This document shows, in pieces, positions 45,612 to 53,961 of a stretch of DNA of 64,000 nt; the first letter of the stretch is position 1, and the number at the start of each line of letters is the position of its first letter. Both the position numbers and the translations under genes were made by a program. This DNA comes from CAIQPV01 sp964480365. GTDB lineage: Bacteria > Pseudomonadota > Gammaproteobacteria > Burkholderiales > Gallionellaceae. The notes under the pieces are model-generated. The model made no database searches. It was given only the letters and a program-made list of their open reading frames with translations, and was not told where the DNA came from. Location: positions 1-64,000 of the forward strand of contig CAYZPM010000020.1 of assembly GCA_964480365.1 (NCBI GenBank), in the 5' to 3' direction.

Positions 45612-45681
45612 CACCTAACGTTAAGTTGAGGGGCTGACGCGGGCTGCTTCGCGGCAGTCCCGCTCGAACGTTAGGTTATGC
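45612..45681 (-). repeat. attC site d
   Basis: CACCTAACGTTAAGTTGAGG ... GAACGTTAGGTTATGC, almost identical to sites a and b. The stop codon of the next cassette gene (45676-45678) falls inside its core. Confidence 0.85.
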
Positions 45682-46575
45682 ATCTTCGTACACATTGGCC
45701 AACAAACCATCAACATCCACGAAATCCAGAGCCTCGTAGGTGTCCATATTCAACCCACAGTAGTAACAATGTAGTTGCTCTGCATAAACTCCTGACAAAT
45801 ACGATTCGCCATCTGCGTAATCGTAATCTGGTTCTATGCGAATAACACATAAGTTACCGCAAGCTGGGCAAGGAACTTCATCGTAGGCAAAATCTACCCC
45901 GCTATGTTTTAGCAGCGATGATGTTAAGTCATTAGCCTGTGATATCAATTCAGCATTGGCGCTTCTGTGCTCCCAAATGGTCTTGTGGTTTGCGAGCAGT
46001 TGGTTCATTTCAGTTTCAAACTGCTCACGATTTGTGAGTTGTTGGCTAAGTTCAGACAAGCGAGTCTCTTCGGAGCCAAAGAAATCAGATAGCGAGATAT
46101 TTTGTTCTTCTGAAAATTCCCTGATGAGAGGAACCGCGTCTTTCTTTAACATGAGTTCGACCTTGACAAGGTCGAGCTCAGAGGTTGGCCGATGAGCAAT
46201 TATGTCACGCCAGTGCGCAAGCGTAAAAAGCAATTGGCTGTATTTATTCGCTACTTTGGAAAATACCTTTGACCGACTAAGTGAAATACGAAAGGTAATA
46301 ACGTCAGAATCTGGTTTTGTATCGATCTCATCGGTTTTTCCAGTTGAGACTATTCTGTCGCTGTAGAGCGAAGGAGCCGAGTGCTTGAAGTCTGCAATTT
46401 TTAAAATAAATATCGGGTTAATTTCAGCCAAAAGATACTTAAGTAGTTTCTCGATACCAAGCGCAAACAAAAGCGCACCTTGAACAGCTTCCTCGGGTGT
46501 CATCGAAGCTTTGATATGGGGCGACGAAAGAAGAATTAGTTTCTTGGCATCCGCCAAATAATCACTACTCAACAT
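45676..46575 (-). CDS. HEPN-like protein with C-terminal zinc ribbon (integron cassette)
   Basis: 299 residues. The N-terminal ~160 residues are helical and contain an Rx4H motif at Arg123-His128 (HWRDIIAHRP), the catalytic signature of HEPN RNases. A helical linker follows (about 150-215), then a zinc ribbon of two Cys pairs (CPAC at 236-239, CYYC at 270-273). HEPN proteins often act as RNases in toxin-antitoxin and abortive-infection systems. The zinc ribbon may recognise nucleic acid. No antitoxin partner is evident in the same cassette, so control of toxicity is unclear. Confidence 0.65.
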   Translation of the reverse strand: MLSSDYLADAKKLILLSSPHIKASMTPEEAVQGALLFALGIEKLLKYLLAEINPIFILKIADFKHSAPSLYSDRIVSTGKTDEIDTKPDSDVITFRISLSRSKVFSKVANKYSQLLFTLAHWRDIIAHRPTSELDLVKVELMLKKDAVPLIREFSEEQNISLSDFFGSEETRLSELSQQLTNREQFETEMNQLLANHKTIWEHRSANAELISQANDLTSSLLKHSGVDFAYDEVPCPACGNLCVIRIEPDYDYADGESYLSGVYAEQLHCYYCGLNMDTYEALDFVDVDGLLANVYEDA

Positions 46576-46602
46576 GAACGATAACCTCGATAACTATTAG
46601 AT

Positions 46603-46666
46603 GCATAACGTTGAGGTAAGGGGCGGGCGGCTTCTCGCCCGTCCCTCTTGACCGTAAGGTTAGACA
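46603..46666 (-). repeat. attC site e
   Basis: GCATAACGTTGAGGTAAGG ... TTGACCGTAAGGTTAGAC, with a GGGCGGGC/GCCCGTCC stem. At the 3' side of the 107-residue membrane protein cassette. Confidence 0.8.
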
Positions 46667-46705
46667 GGCAGTGCGGAGCCATTTGAAGCTGAAGTGTCAT
46701 GATAA

Positions 46706-47029
46706 CTAACACTTGTTGCCGAATAAAACACACACCTTTGCCAAGGTAAAAACCAACCCAATTATTACTGGCGCGGGAATGATGGAAAGTACAAGGGCGA
46801 TTAAAAATCTTCCTTTCCGTAAAAAATACAATAGAGCAACAAAACAAGCAATATTTACCACAACGAATGCCATACCCATTGCGTTGTGAATTGTACTGTC
46901 GATGCCCACGCCGAGCATCAAAATTACCAACGAAAAGCAAGCGCTGAGACCGGCGCACGCAACGATCAGCACAGTCAACGCAACGCCAACTTTTGTCTTT
47001 CCAGATGATTTCGTTCGCTCGTTCGGCAT
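46706..47029 (-). CDS. Small three-span membrane protein (integron cassette)
   Basis: 107 residues with three predicted membrane spans (about 15-42, 48-70, 75-100) and a basic N-terminus (RTKSSGKTK). No family recognised; no strong ribosome site. Its start is just a few bases from attC f, usual for cassettes. Confidence 0.6.
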   Translation of the reverse strand: MPNERTKSSGKTKVGVALTVLIVACAGLSACFSLVILMLGVGIDSTIHNAMGMAFVVVNIACFVALLYFLRKGRFLIALVLSIIPAPVIIGLVFTLAKVCVLFGNKC

Positions 47030-47035
47030 AGAGGG

Positions 47036-47098
47036 GTCTAACGTTGAATTGAGGGGCAGCCCGCTTCTGGGCTGTCCCTCTCGAATGTAAGGTTAGGC
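47036..47098 (-). repeat. attC site f
   Basis: GTCTAACGTTGAATTGAGG ... TCGAATGTAAGGTTAGGC, with a CAGCCCGCTTCTGGGCTG stem. It closes the cassette holding the two genes to its right. Confidence 0.85.
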
Positions 47099-47209
47099 TT
47101 TTTAACTTTACTCTGACCCCAGTTTTTACAAGTTTTTCCTCTTTTTCGGAAGGGAAACGATGAAGTCGAACCAGTGCGAAATTCGCAATACGAAGAGAAT
47201 GCCGCCACT

Positions 47210-47704
47210 CTATTCGGCCTTTGCTGCAAACCCCTCTCTTATCCATATAAAAATTTTTATGAGAATCAAAACGACAATTTCTGCGATAGTAAAAAATAAA
47301 ATGGAAGGGCTAACGTACAGGCTCCCTATATTTGTGGCTAGGGCAGCATATAAGGTAAACAATGCTGGAATCAGTAGTTGAGCGGATATATAAACTCTCC
47401 TCCATCCGGAATGTGCTTCTTTTTGGTAATCAAAAAAATAGGCAGCAATTAACAAGTATGGGATAAAAACCAGAATAAATACCGCCCAAGCAGCAGTCCA
47501 TAATTCATAATGGGCTGATTTCAAGACCTCAAAAAAACCTAGGCCAGCCGAAATATCAACACCCAAATGCTCTTGTGATTTCTTCCTTATTGCTTCGGCT
47601 TCGTCGCTATAAGCAGCCAACATTCCTAACGAATAAGAAACAACATACATTAAAACGGCAAACTGCCATTTTCTTGCAGAGAATCTGCTCAAGAAGTTTT
47701 TCAT
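47210..47704 (-). CDS. Four-span membrane protein (integron cassette)
   Basis: 164 residues with about four membrane spans (15-32, 70-92, 108-128, 132-152) and an AT-rich coding sequence. No family recognised. It follows the HEPN-like gene 47801-48385 without an attC in between, so the two may form one cassette and perhaps one function, such as effector plus membrane partner; that is inference. Confidence 0.6.
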   Translation of the reverse strand: MKNFLSRFSARKWQFAVLMYVVSYSLGMLAAYSDEAEAIRKKSQEHLGVDISAGLGFFEVLKSAHYELWTAAWAVFILVFIPYLLIAAYFFDYQKEAHSGWRRVYISAQLLIPALFTLYAALATNIGSLYVSPSILFFTIAEIVVLILIKIFIWIREGFAAKAE

Positions 47705-47800
47705 AATATTATATCTTTGTGGTTGACAATGACGGTCTTTGAGTAAAGCTATCTATTTAAGTTGCCATTGCTGGGTTTTCCAAAATTCACGATGGGTGAA

Positions 47801-48385
47801 TCATGATCTTTGCCATAAAATATCCCATAACTTCTCAAAGTTTTCTCGTAATTTTGTGTTGCTCTGATCGCTAAGTTCAGAAATATATTTACGATAATCA
47901 TCAGAGACGCAATCGAGAAATATTTTTGGGTTTATGTGAATCAAGCTGCTTTCCAGTTTAATTGCTTCACCTTTGTCGTGTGATAGATAAACCTTTCCAT
48001 TCGTGAATCCCGCATGAAATAGTCCACATCGCGTTTCTTTCCATAGGCGGTCAATTACATCATCAATTTGATTTGGAAAAACTCTTTTTGCACTCTTCTT
48101 GAACCATTCTCCAGATTTTCCTTGGGGAGTCTCGCTACCCTCCCTAAACTGCTGAACTCCCTCCAAATATGATAGCGAAACCATAATGGCAATATAGTCG
48201 CCGGGACTCATTCCGTGTTTTACCATTTGCTTGGCAACATCGAAGAACCATCCTTCAGTTCTAGCCTGATATATATCAATTTTCACATATATATCGTTGT
48301 AGTTTTTCTCTGTTTTATCCGAGTAAATAATAACGCCTCGGACTGAATCATATTGGTGTTTTTCAGAGACATAAATCATATTCAT
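47801..48385 (-). CDS. HEPN-like protein (integron cassette)
   Basis: The frame is open to 48397, one base from attC g. The ATG at 48385 is preferred because GGAGCG lies 7 nt before it; 194 residues. It contains an Rx4H motif in a helix (TRCGLFHAG, Arg123-His128 counted from 48397), as in HEPN RNases. The surroundings (VSLSYLEGVQQF, GEWFKKSAKRVF) are helical. AT-rich. It could be an RNA-targeting defence effector. The membrane protein gene downstream is the likely partner. Confidence 0.6.
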   Translation of the reverse strand: MNMIYVSEKHQYDSVRGVIIYSDKTEKNYNDIYVKIDIYQARTEGWFFDVAKQMVKHGMSPGDYIAIMVSLSYLEGVQQFREGSETPQGKSGEWFKKSAKRVFPNQIDDVIDRLWKETRCGLFHAGFTNGKVYLSHDKGEAIKLESSLIHINPKIFLDCVSDDYRKYISELSDQSNTKLRENFEKLWDILWQRS

Positions 48386-48398
48386 ATTTCGCTCCATT

Positions 48399-48540
48399 GC
48401 CTAACGTGGTTCGAGTTAAGCGACACCCCCGCAGTGCGGGGAAGTGCGATGACAACCGGGTTTGTGGTTGGCAGCGCCCGCACAAGTGGGGCGCAGCCGG
48501 GAGCGTAGCGGACGGTGTTCGCTTGAACGAGGCGTTAGGC
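48399..48540 (-). repeat. attC site g, long type
   Basis: Starts GCCTAACGTGGTTCGAGTTAAGCG and ends CGCTTGAACGAGGCGTTAGGC. At 142 bp it is about twice the length of sites a-f, with several internal stems. It matches the classic attC layout and lies nearest the integrase. Confidence 0.85.
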
Positions 48541-48969
48541 GCAGATTGACTTGCTCCGCTGCCCCGGATTCTGTTGCGTGTTGCCCGCTCATTTTGGATG
48601 CCCCTTCGCGCGACGGCTGAAAAATTGAACCCCGAAAAACGGTTATATGCCGCGAAGCGCAGCTTCCCGTCGTCCGCATCAACGCCTTCAGTTATGCGGC
48701 GTACGTGAGCTACGCTTCGCTCAATAACATGTTTTTAACCGACTGTAAATATAAGCAATTCTCTTGCCAATGTTGCTGTGCCCTATAAAATTCCATGCGG
48801 TTTTGCTCGCGTTGCAATTGTCTCTGCTCGTGGCGCATGTCTATCTGAGCTTAACGTTGAATATACACCGGTACCGGTGTATATTCCGTGAAAAAGCGGT
48901 GTATAATCCGGCGCATGTTTGATAATAACTTATTGTTTATTCGATAATAGTAAATCACGGGGTCACGTA
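48541..48969. other. attI/promoter region of the integron
   Basis: No gene supported. Between the last attC and the truncated integrase this should hold attI and the cassette promoter. A GCTTAACGTTGAAT core-like sequence lies at about 48849-48862. A 28-bp perfect palindrome (48859-48886) is followed by a TATAAT box at 48902-48907 in the direction of intI. Confidence 0.55.
48859..48886. promoter_or_regulatory. 28-bp perfect palindrome upstream of intI
   Basis: GAATATACACCGGT and its exact reverse complement are joined end to end. A half-site (GCGGTGTATAATCC) repeats just downstream at 48896-48909 and contains the TATAAT box. It looks like a dimeric repressor operator; it is not a LexA box. 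Confidence 0.6.
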
Positions 48970-49119
48970 ATGGGTACTGAATCTACACCTTCGACTCCCA
49001 CTCCTCCAAAACTACTCGACCAAGTCCGTGACAAGATCAGGGTCAAACATTACAGCATTCGCACAGAAACGCAATATGTTCAATGGATAAAACGTTTCAT
49101 TCTGTTTCATGACAAGTGA
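48970..49119 (+). pseudogene. intI: Truncated integron integrase intI
   Basis: From the ATG at 48970, 49 residues match the N-terminal core-binding domain of IntI-type tyrosine recombinases (PKLLDQVRDKIRVKHYSIR, then TETQYVQWIKRFILFHDK). The frame then ends in TGA and no catalytic domain follows, so the integrase is inactive. Orientation, facing away from the array, fits integron layout. A 13-base motif AATCACGGGGNCA occurs both just before the gene (48953) and at its break (49120), pointing to a deletion or insertion between short repeats. Confidence 0.85.
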
Positions 49120-49585
49120 ATCACGGGGACAGGTCTAGCTTTGTAGCATGAGAAAAAATTCGACGCAGTCTTCGGCTTGCCGGAACGGCACAAAGAAAAG
49201 GCAGAAAGGCTTGCAGTCATGTTAGCTTTGCATAGCCATTCGACTAAGCGAGCATGTTATTCCCCTTGAACAGCAAACTTGCTGGTTAACGGTGCGTGAA
49301 CTGGCATCAACGCTTTATTCTGATTATCCGTTGTACGCGCAGGGGATTCTACGGAAGACCTTGGGCTTGGACAAGCGAAAGCTTGGGCAGTCTTATCATC
49401 AGTCTTTCTTCGGCTTCTCCTCGCCGGTTATAAAGCCGATGGGGGTGTTTCTTCTGCGGCTCGGGCGGGGTCAACAATTCCCGGATGGCATCGAACATTC
49501 CCCATAACAGACGTGTGCTTAGGTTTTTATTGACAAGGTAAGGAAATATCCTTACAGTGGAAATATATCTTCGCAGGAGGTTCTT
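49120..49585. other. Decayed region between intI remnant and PrlF/YhaV
   Basis: No intact gene. It contains a 17-nt inverted match to the double-hairpin repeat (49233-49249) and the first copy of the 47-bp direct repeat (49319-49365). Probably transposon or recombination debris. Confidence 0.55.
49319..49365. repeat. 47-bp direct repeat, left copy
   Basis: Begins TCTGATTATCCGTTG and ends AAGACCTTGGG. Identical to 50408-50454; the two copies bracket the PrlF/YhaV module. Confidence 0.85.
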
Positions 49586-49903
49586 ATGCCACATATTCAC
49601 GAAATAGCGACTGTTACCTCAAAAGGCCAGATTACCTTGCCCAAGCCTATCCGTCAGGCATTGGGAATTGGGGTCGGAGGCAAGGTGGCTTTCGATCTTC
49701 GCGGCACCGATGTCGTTGTGACCCGTGCCGATGAGGAGCACGAAGACCCTGCCATTGGCGCTTTCCTGACTTTGCTGGAAAATGATATTAAGTCGGGCAA
49801 ACACCTGGCCTCAATGCCGGACGATCTGACGCAGGCGATGCTGAGCAATCTTAGTCACACTGTTGATCTCGATGAAGAGATTGTCGGCGAAGTTGCCCTG
49901 TAA
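49586..49903 (+). CDS. prlF: PrlF-type antitoxin (AbrB-like)
   Basis: 105 residues. An N-terminal SpoVT/AbrB swapped-hairpin DNA-binding domain (TVTSKGQITLPKPIRQALGI) is followed by an acidic tail. PrlF neutralises the YhaV RNase and binds the module promoter. The stop overlaps the toxin start by one base (TAATG), and GGAGG precedes the ATG. Confidence 0.9.
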   Translation: MPHIHEIATVTSKGQITLPKPIRQALGIGVGGKVAFDLRGTDVVVTRADEEHEDPAIGAFLTLLENDIKSGKHLASMPDDLTQAMLSNLSHTVDLDEEIVGEVAL

Positions 49904-50352
49904 TGCAGCGCCACGGTTGGTCGTTGTTGTTTCACGATTGCCTGATTGAGCAACTTCATAAATTGAAAGCGGCTTCAGATAGAGCAGAAGCGTCTGACCC
50001 CCTCGGTTTTGCGTCCAATGCCAACGTCAAGCTTTACCGTGCTTTGAGTCAGTTGATTCTTGAAACTGTGCCCAGCGACCCTGCCCGCGAAGAATATCGG
50101 CAGGGTAATACGATGGGGACGGCTTATCGCCATTGGCGCAGAGCTAAAATCGGACGACGCTTCCGGCTGTTTTTTCGTTATGATTCGAAGTTGAAGGTAA
50201 TTGTTTTTTCCTGGGTCAACGACGAACGCACATTGCGCTCGGCAGGAAGTCGATCTGATCCTTATGCAGTTTTTCAGAAAATGCTGGATCGGGGCAATCC
50301 GCCTGATGATTGGGATACACTGGTCGTAACAAGTCGAACGGATTGGAGTTAA
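49903..50352 (+). CDS. yhaV: YhaV-type toxin
   Basis: 149 residues, the full YhaV length. Family features are HGWSLLFHDCL at the start, GTAYRHWRRAKIGRRFRLFFRY in the middle and FSWVNDERTLRSAGSRSDPYAVF near the end. YhaV is a ribosome-dependent RNase of the RelE superfamily. The pair may have arrived with the integron-adjacent DNA; it is bracketed by a 47-bp direct repeat. Confidence 0.92.
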   Translation: MQRHGWSLLFHDCLIEQLHKLKAASDRAEASDPLGFASNANVKLYRALSQLILETVPSDPAREEYRQGNTMGTAYRHWRRAKIGRRFRLFFRYDSKLKVIVFSWVNDERTLRSAGSRSDPYAVFQKMLDRGNPPDDWDTLVVTSRTDWS

Positions 50353-50407
50353 CTCCATTTCTATGTCAAACGTGCTTTTTGTAGGGTGGGCTGGCGCAAC
50401 ACTTTTT

Positions 50408-50454
50408 TCTGATTATCCGTTGTACGCGCAGGGGATTCTACGGAAGACCTTGGG
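50408..50454. repeat. 47-bp direct repeat, right copy
   Basis: Identical to 49319-49365. It lies in the gene-free 293-bp space after yhaV, which otherwise shows only short repeats (around 50541-50605). Confidence 0.85.
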
Positions 50455-50645
50455 ATGGGACAGGCGATTGGGTCGGATATTACCTGTGATGAATGAGTAG
50501 TATGAGGAGATACGAAAAACTGACCTGAGAGCAAATCGCCGTTTTCGATGGCCAGTTCTGTTGGCGGCGATAGCCTCGCCGATTTCAATGACCAGTTCTT
50601 TGAGCAGTCACTGGTTAACAAGCAATTCCGATTAAAATCAATTGT

Positions 50646-52013
50646 TCATAATTTGAGTTGCGCCTTGATCAGATTGCGATATGTCCATGCATGATGCTGC
50701 AAAAATTCATCTGACTTATCACCTGGAGTGCCGTACACAAGTATAACGTGGCCTGCTGCCATGAAATTCCAGGATGAACCAATCTTGTCCTGACCAATGG
50801 GGCCAAGTTTAGGATAGTTGTAGTAATAACCAAAACCGGCATCATCCTTTTTAACAAATGGCTCAGCGATTCTGCCAACCGCACCGTGCAAACCGCTTCC
50901 TATCCCTGCAATATAGTGAAACGTCTTCATTAAAAAAGATGTCCCAGGCAGATCGCCATCAAGGTCAGCCAGATCCTGCAAGGTTAACGGCACTTGCGGT
51001 ACTGGGTCTATGTCGTTATTGATAACAATTGCATTGTCCAAACTTTGAGTGATGTTTGCAAAATCGGCGGCAAATGCGAAATTACCTGGCTTGGGCTGGG
51101 CATAAACATACGATTTCAATTTGTAATTTTTGCCTAATAGATCGAATGCGTTGCTCGACGTCGTCGCATTCTTCATGGCGTAATGCAAGAAGGCGTGGGT
51201 CAGCGTAGCCATGGATGCACCCTGGCTGTGTCCGACTATGTATAGACGAGCGTTTGCGGGAAGGGATTTGTCATGCAGTACCCGTAGAATGCCGTAGCGA
51301 TCGTCGAGTAGCAGGGAGAATGTCGCATGAGCGAAGCCGCTATGTATAGATGCTTCCTCAAAGCTTGCAAATGAAACAGCGGGATTTAGAAACTTCTGTG
51401 CGAGTACCGGATGGAACAGAAAATCTTCGACCGCGCTGGGAAGGGCGGAGAACACAGTTCCGCGTATCGCAATGGCATACGCTCCTTTGTTCTCATTGCG
51501 TCCTTCATAAAGAAGCCACGCTGACTCATAAGGACCGAAACCGTTGTATCTTGGATCATCGGAAAAAGCCTGCGCCGTCCATGCCGATGGCGGTTTTTTC
51601 GAGGCGCGATCAAGGATGTCGCGGTAAAGCTTGACCCACCCCTTGCTTTCTTCAGTTTCGCCTGCGCCTCTAAAAGCAATCACGTCCTTTGCCACTTCCT
51701 TGCGGCTGTCATAAATCGGAGTTGGATTCCAAAGTTCTGGATTGATATGAGGGATGTAGTTAGGGTTTGTCGGGGCAGTCATACGATCATCCTGACTGTC
51801 TAGCTCAACACAAAATTCAATAAACTCACTGGCTTCTGTGAATTTATATCCCTTGTTGTTGGGATCACCGCTCGTGTATTGGCTATCCGGTTGAAAATTA
51901 CGTTTCATATATCCTCCCGTTGTTGCACAACCCGTGATGCACATCACAGTTACTATCCAAGCAGCCCATGAATTAACAGTCGTTGAAGATACAATAATTC
52001 CCCGCTTCCTCAT
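50646..52013 (-). CDS. Lipase class 3-like lipoprotein
   Basis: From the ATG at 52011-52013 about 455 residues. Signal peptide and lipobox (VMCITGC) suggest membrane anchoring. The alpha/beta-hydrolase elbow YIVGHSQGASMATL and the preceding AIRGTVF match lipase class 3 (fungal-type) enzymes; a downstream NDIDPVPQ supplies the acid and AGHVILVYG the His region. Substrate unknown. The longer frame to 52118 lacks a ribosome site. Confidence 0.85.
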   Translation of the reverse strand: MRKRGIIVSSTTVNSWAAWIVTVMCITGCATTGGYMKRNFQPDSQYTSGDPNNKGYKFTEASEFIEFCVELDSQDDRMTAPTNPNYIPHINPELWNPTPIYDSRKEVAKDVIAFRGAGETEESKGWVKLYRDILDRASKKPPSAWTAQAFSDDPRYNGFGPYESAWLLYEGRNENKGAYAIAIRGTVFSALPSAVEDFLFHPVLAQKFLNPAVSFASFEEASIHSGFAHATFSLLLDDRYGILRVLHDKSLPANARLYIVGHSQGASMATLTHAFLHYAMKNATTSSNAFDLLGKNYKLKSYVYAQPKPGNFAFAADFANITQSLDNAIVINNDIDPVPQVPLTLQDLADLDGDLPGTSFLMKTFHYIAGIGSGLHGAVGRIAEPFVKKDDAGFGYYYNYPKLGPIGQDKIGSSWNFMAAGHVILVYGTPGDKSDEFLQHHAWTYRNLIKAQLKL

Positions 52014-52235
52014 GGCGCAGCGTAGATAACAATACAACTGCAAGGACTGAAACTGACTAAGTTGTACCCGAAGAAATTGAACAGCAAGATTCCACGTGCC
52101 TAATAGCTGAATATGCATAACAGCATCTCCTTGATATCAAGAGGCGGACTTTCGATTATGCATTCAAACTCTTCTCGTTGACGGCTTGCGGAGAAACGGG
52201 GTCTTTGGCATTACAACATTTGCCCCCTAACTCGG

Positions 52236-53354
52236 CTAGACGTTGATGTAGCGGGCGGCGAGGGCGACGCGTTTCAAATACGCCTCACGCGCGATCTGCA
52301 CATCATCGAGGAAGTAAGGCAACTCCTTAAGTAACATGGCTTGCGGGCCATCCACCAAGGCTTTGGGCGGTGCCGGATGGAAGTCCACCAGCACCATGTT
52401 GGCACCGGCCAGCACGCCCTGCGCGGTGACATGCATCATGTCGAGAATGCCGTCCGGCGAGGCAGCGCGAGTGCCGACCGAGTGCGATGGATCGACGCAC
52501 ACCGGCATGCGCGTCAGCCGCTTCACCACCGGAACGTGCGCGAAATCGACAAAGTTACGGTGCGGGTCGCCCATGTTGGTCTTCATGCCGCGCAAGCAAA
52601 ACACTACATTGCGGTTGCCCTCGGAAGCCAGATATTCTGCCGCATTCAGCGATTCGTCCAAGGTGATGCCAAAGCCACGTTTGAGCAGGATCGGCATCTC
52701 GGTCTGGCGCCCGACGATTTTCAGCAACTCGAAATTTTGTGTGTTGCGCGTGCCGATTTGCAGCATCACACCGGTCGGGTTTCCGGTCTGATGCAAAGCC
52801 TCGCGAATCTCATTCAGATGCGATTCATGGGTGATTTCCATCGCCATCACCTTGATGCCGTATTTTCCCGCTAGCTCGAACACATAAGGCAGGCAACTTT
52901 TGCCGTGTCCCTGAAAGGCATATGGGCTGGTGCGCGGCTTATACGCGCCCATACGTGTGCACACTTGGCCGTTGTCGTGCACTGCCTTGAGCATGATCTC
53001 GACATGCTCACGGTTGTCCACAGCGCACAATCCGGCGAATACATTGAGCGTGTCCTGTCCGAAACGTACACCGTTATATTCGAAATGGGTAGGGCGCTGA
53101 TCGTCCTTGTGGCGTCCGAGGATGCGGTATTCCTCCGATATGCGTACTACGCGTTCGACACAGGGCAGACTCTGCATATCACCGATGTCCAGCGCTTTGG
53201 TGTTGCCGATCAGGTAAATTTCAGTCAAGGTCTGCTCGGTGCCGCGTTCGACATGCACGCGCGCCTGAATGCCCGGCAACCCGGCCAGATGCGCCGTCAA
53301 TTGCTGGTAATCCGCACCTTGTTGATCGGTGTTGGAAGAGAGGATCAGGATCAT
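52236..53354 (-). CDS. aroF: DAHP synthase, type I-beta
   Basis: 372 residues. The N-terminal ferredoxin-like regulatory domain (about 1-85) is followed by the catalytic barrel (MGAYKPRTSPYAFQG, ITHESHLNEIRE, LLKRGFGITLDE, VCVDPSHSVGTR). It condenses PEP and erythrose-4-phosphate, the first shikimate step. The N-terminal domain normally mediates feedback control. Last gene of the argB-nucleotidase-slmA-aroF cluster. Confidence 0.93.
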   Translation of the reverse strand: MILILSSNTDQQGADYQQLTAHLAGLPGIQARVHVERGTEQTLTEIYLIGNTKALDIGDMQSLPCVERVVRISEEYRILGRHKDDQRPTHFEYNGVRFGQDTLNVFAGLCAVDNREHVEIMLKAVHDNGQVCTRMGAYKPRTSPYAFQGHGKSCLPYVFELAGKYGIKVMAMEITHESHLNEIREALHQTGNPTGVMLQIGTRNTQNFELLKIVGRQTEMPILLKRGFGITLDESLNAAEYLASEGNRNVVFCLRGMKTNMGDPHRNFVDFAHVPVVKRLTRMPVCVDPSHSVGTRAASPDGILDMMHVTAQGVLAGANMVLVDFHPAPPKALVDGPQAMLLKELPYFLDDVQIAREAYLKRVALAARYINV

Positions 53355-53370
53355 GAAAGATTACCCTTAT

Positions 53371-53949
53371 TTATTTGTTTGAGAGTATCGCCCACTGCTG
53401 CGACCATTGCGCCATCGGATCGCGCGCGTAGCCACTCTTGCCGAACATCTGCCAGCGTCCAATGACGTAGCACAGCAGCACATTGGCGTGCGCGCCCACG
53501 TCGGCGCTGGAGTCGAGTTCGCCCTGTGTTGCCGCGATGCGCAGCGCCTGTTTGAGCGTGGTCTCGATGCGGTCAAGAAACTGGTTGATGCGCGCCTGCA
53601 AACGTTCATCCTCGTTCACCAGCGCATCGCCGATCAGTACGCGGGTCATTCCGCGATTTTTCTGCGCGAAGCCGAGCAGCATGGCGACAATGCCCTCGGC
53701 CTGCCTCAAGCCGCTGGTTTCCTCGGCGGTGATCTTGTTCGCCAGCCCGAACACGGTCTGCTCGATGAACTCGATCAGCCCCTCGAACATCTGCGCCTTG
53801 CTGGCGAAGTGGCGATAGAGCGCGGCTTCGGAAATATCCAGCTTGGACGCGAGCAGGGCGGTGGTGATTTTTTCGCCCTTGGGTTGCTCCAGCATGGTAG
53901 CGATAGTTTGCAGAATTTGTAGTTTTCGTTCACCCGGTTTTGCGGCCAT
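53371..53949 (-). CDS. slmA: TetR-family nucleoid occlusion factor SlmA
   Basis: 192 residues, TetR fold. The N-terminal helix-turn-helix (ITTALLASKLDISEAALYRHFASK) is SlmA-like, and the length and position beside argB and the nucleotidase match betaproteobacterial slmA. SlmA blocks FtsZ assembly over DNA. Alternatively a general TetR regulator, but the YRHFASKAQMFEGLIEFIE helices favour SlmA. Confidence 0.88.
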   Translation of the reverse strand: MAAKPGERKLQILQTIATMLEQPKGEKITTALLASKLDISEAALYRHFASKAQMFEGLIEFIEQTVFGLANKITAEETSGLRQAEGIVAMLLGFAQKNRGMTRVLIGDALVNEDERLQARINQFLDRIETTLKQALRIAATQGELDSSADVGAHANVLLCYVIGRWQMFGKSGYARDPMAQWSQQWAILSNK

Positions 53950-53961
53950 GTTGCTTCCTTT

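Noticed and set aside
46569..47246. 225-residue minus-strand frame across cassettes
   Set aside because: It runs through attC sites e and f and overlaps two better frames; composition is not protein-like.
48800..48969. LexA box controlling intI
   Set aside because: No CTGT-N8-ACAG sequence; the palindrome present differs.
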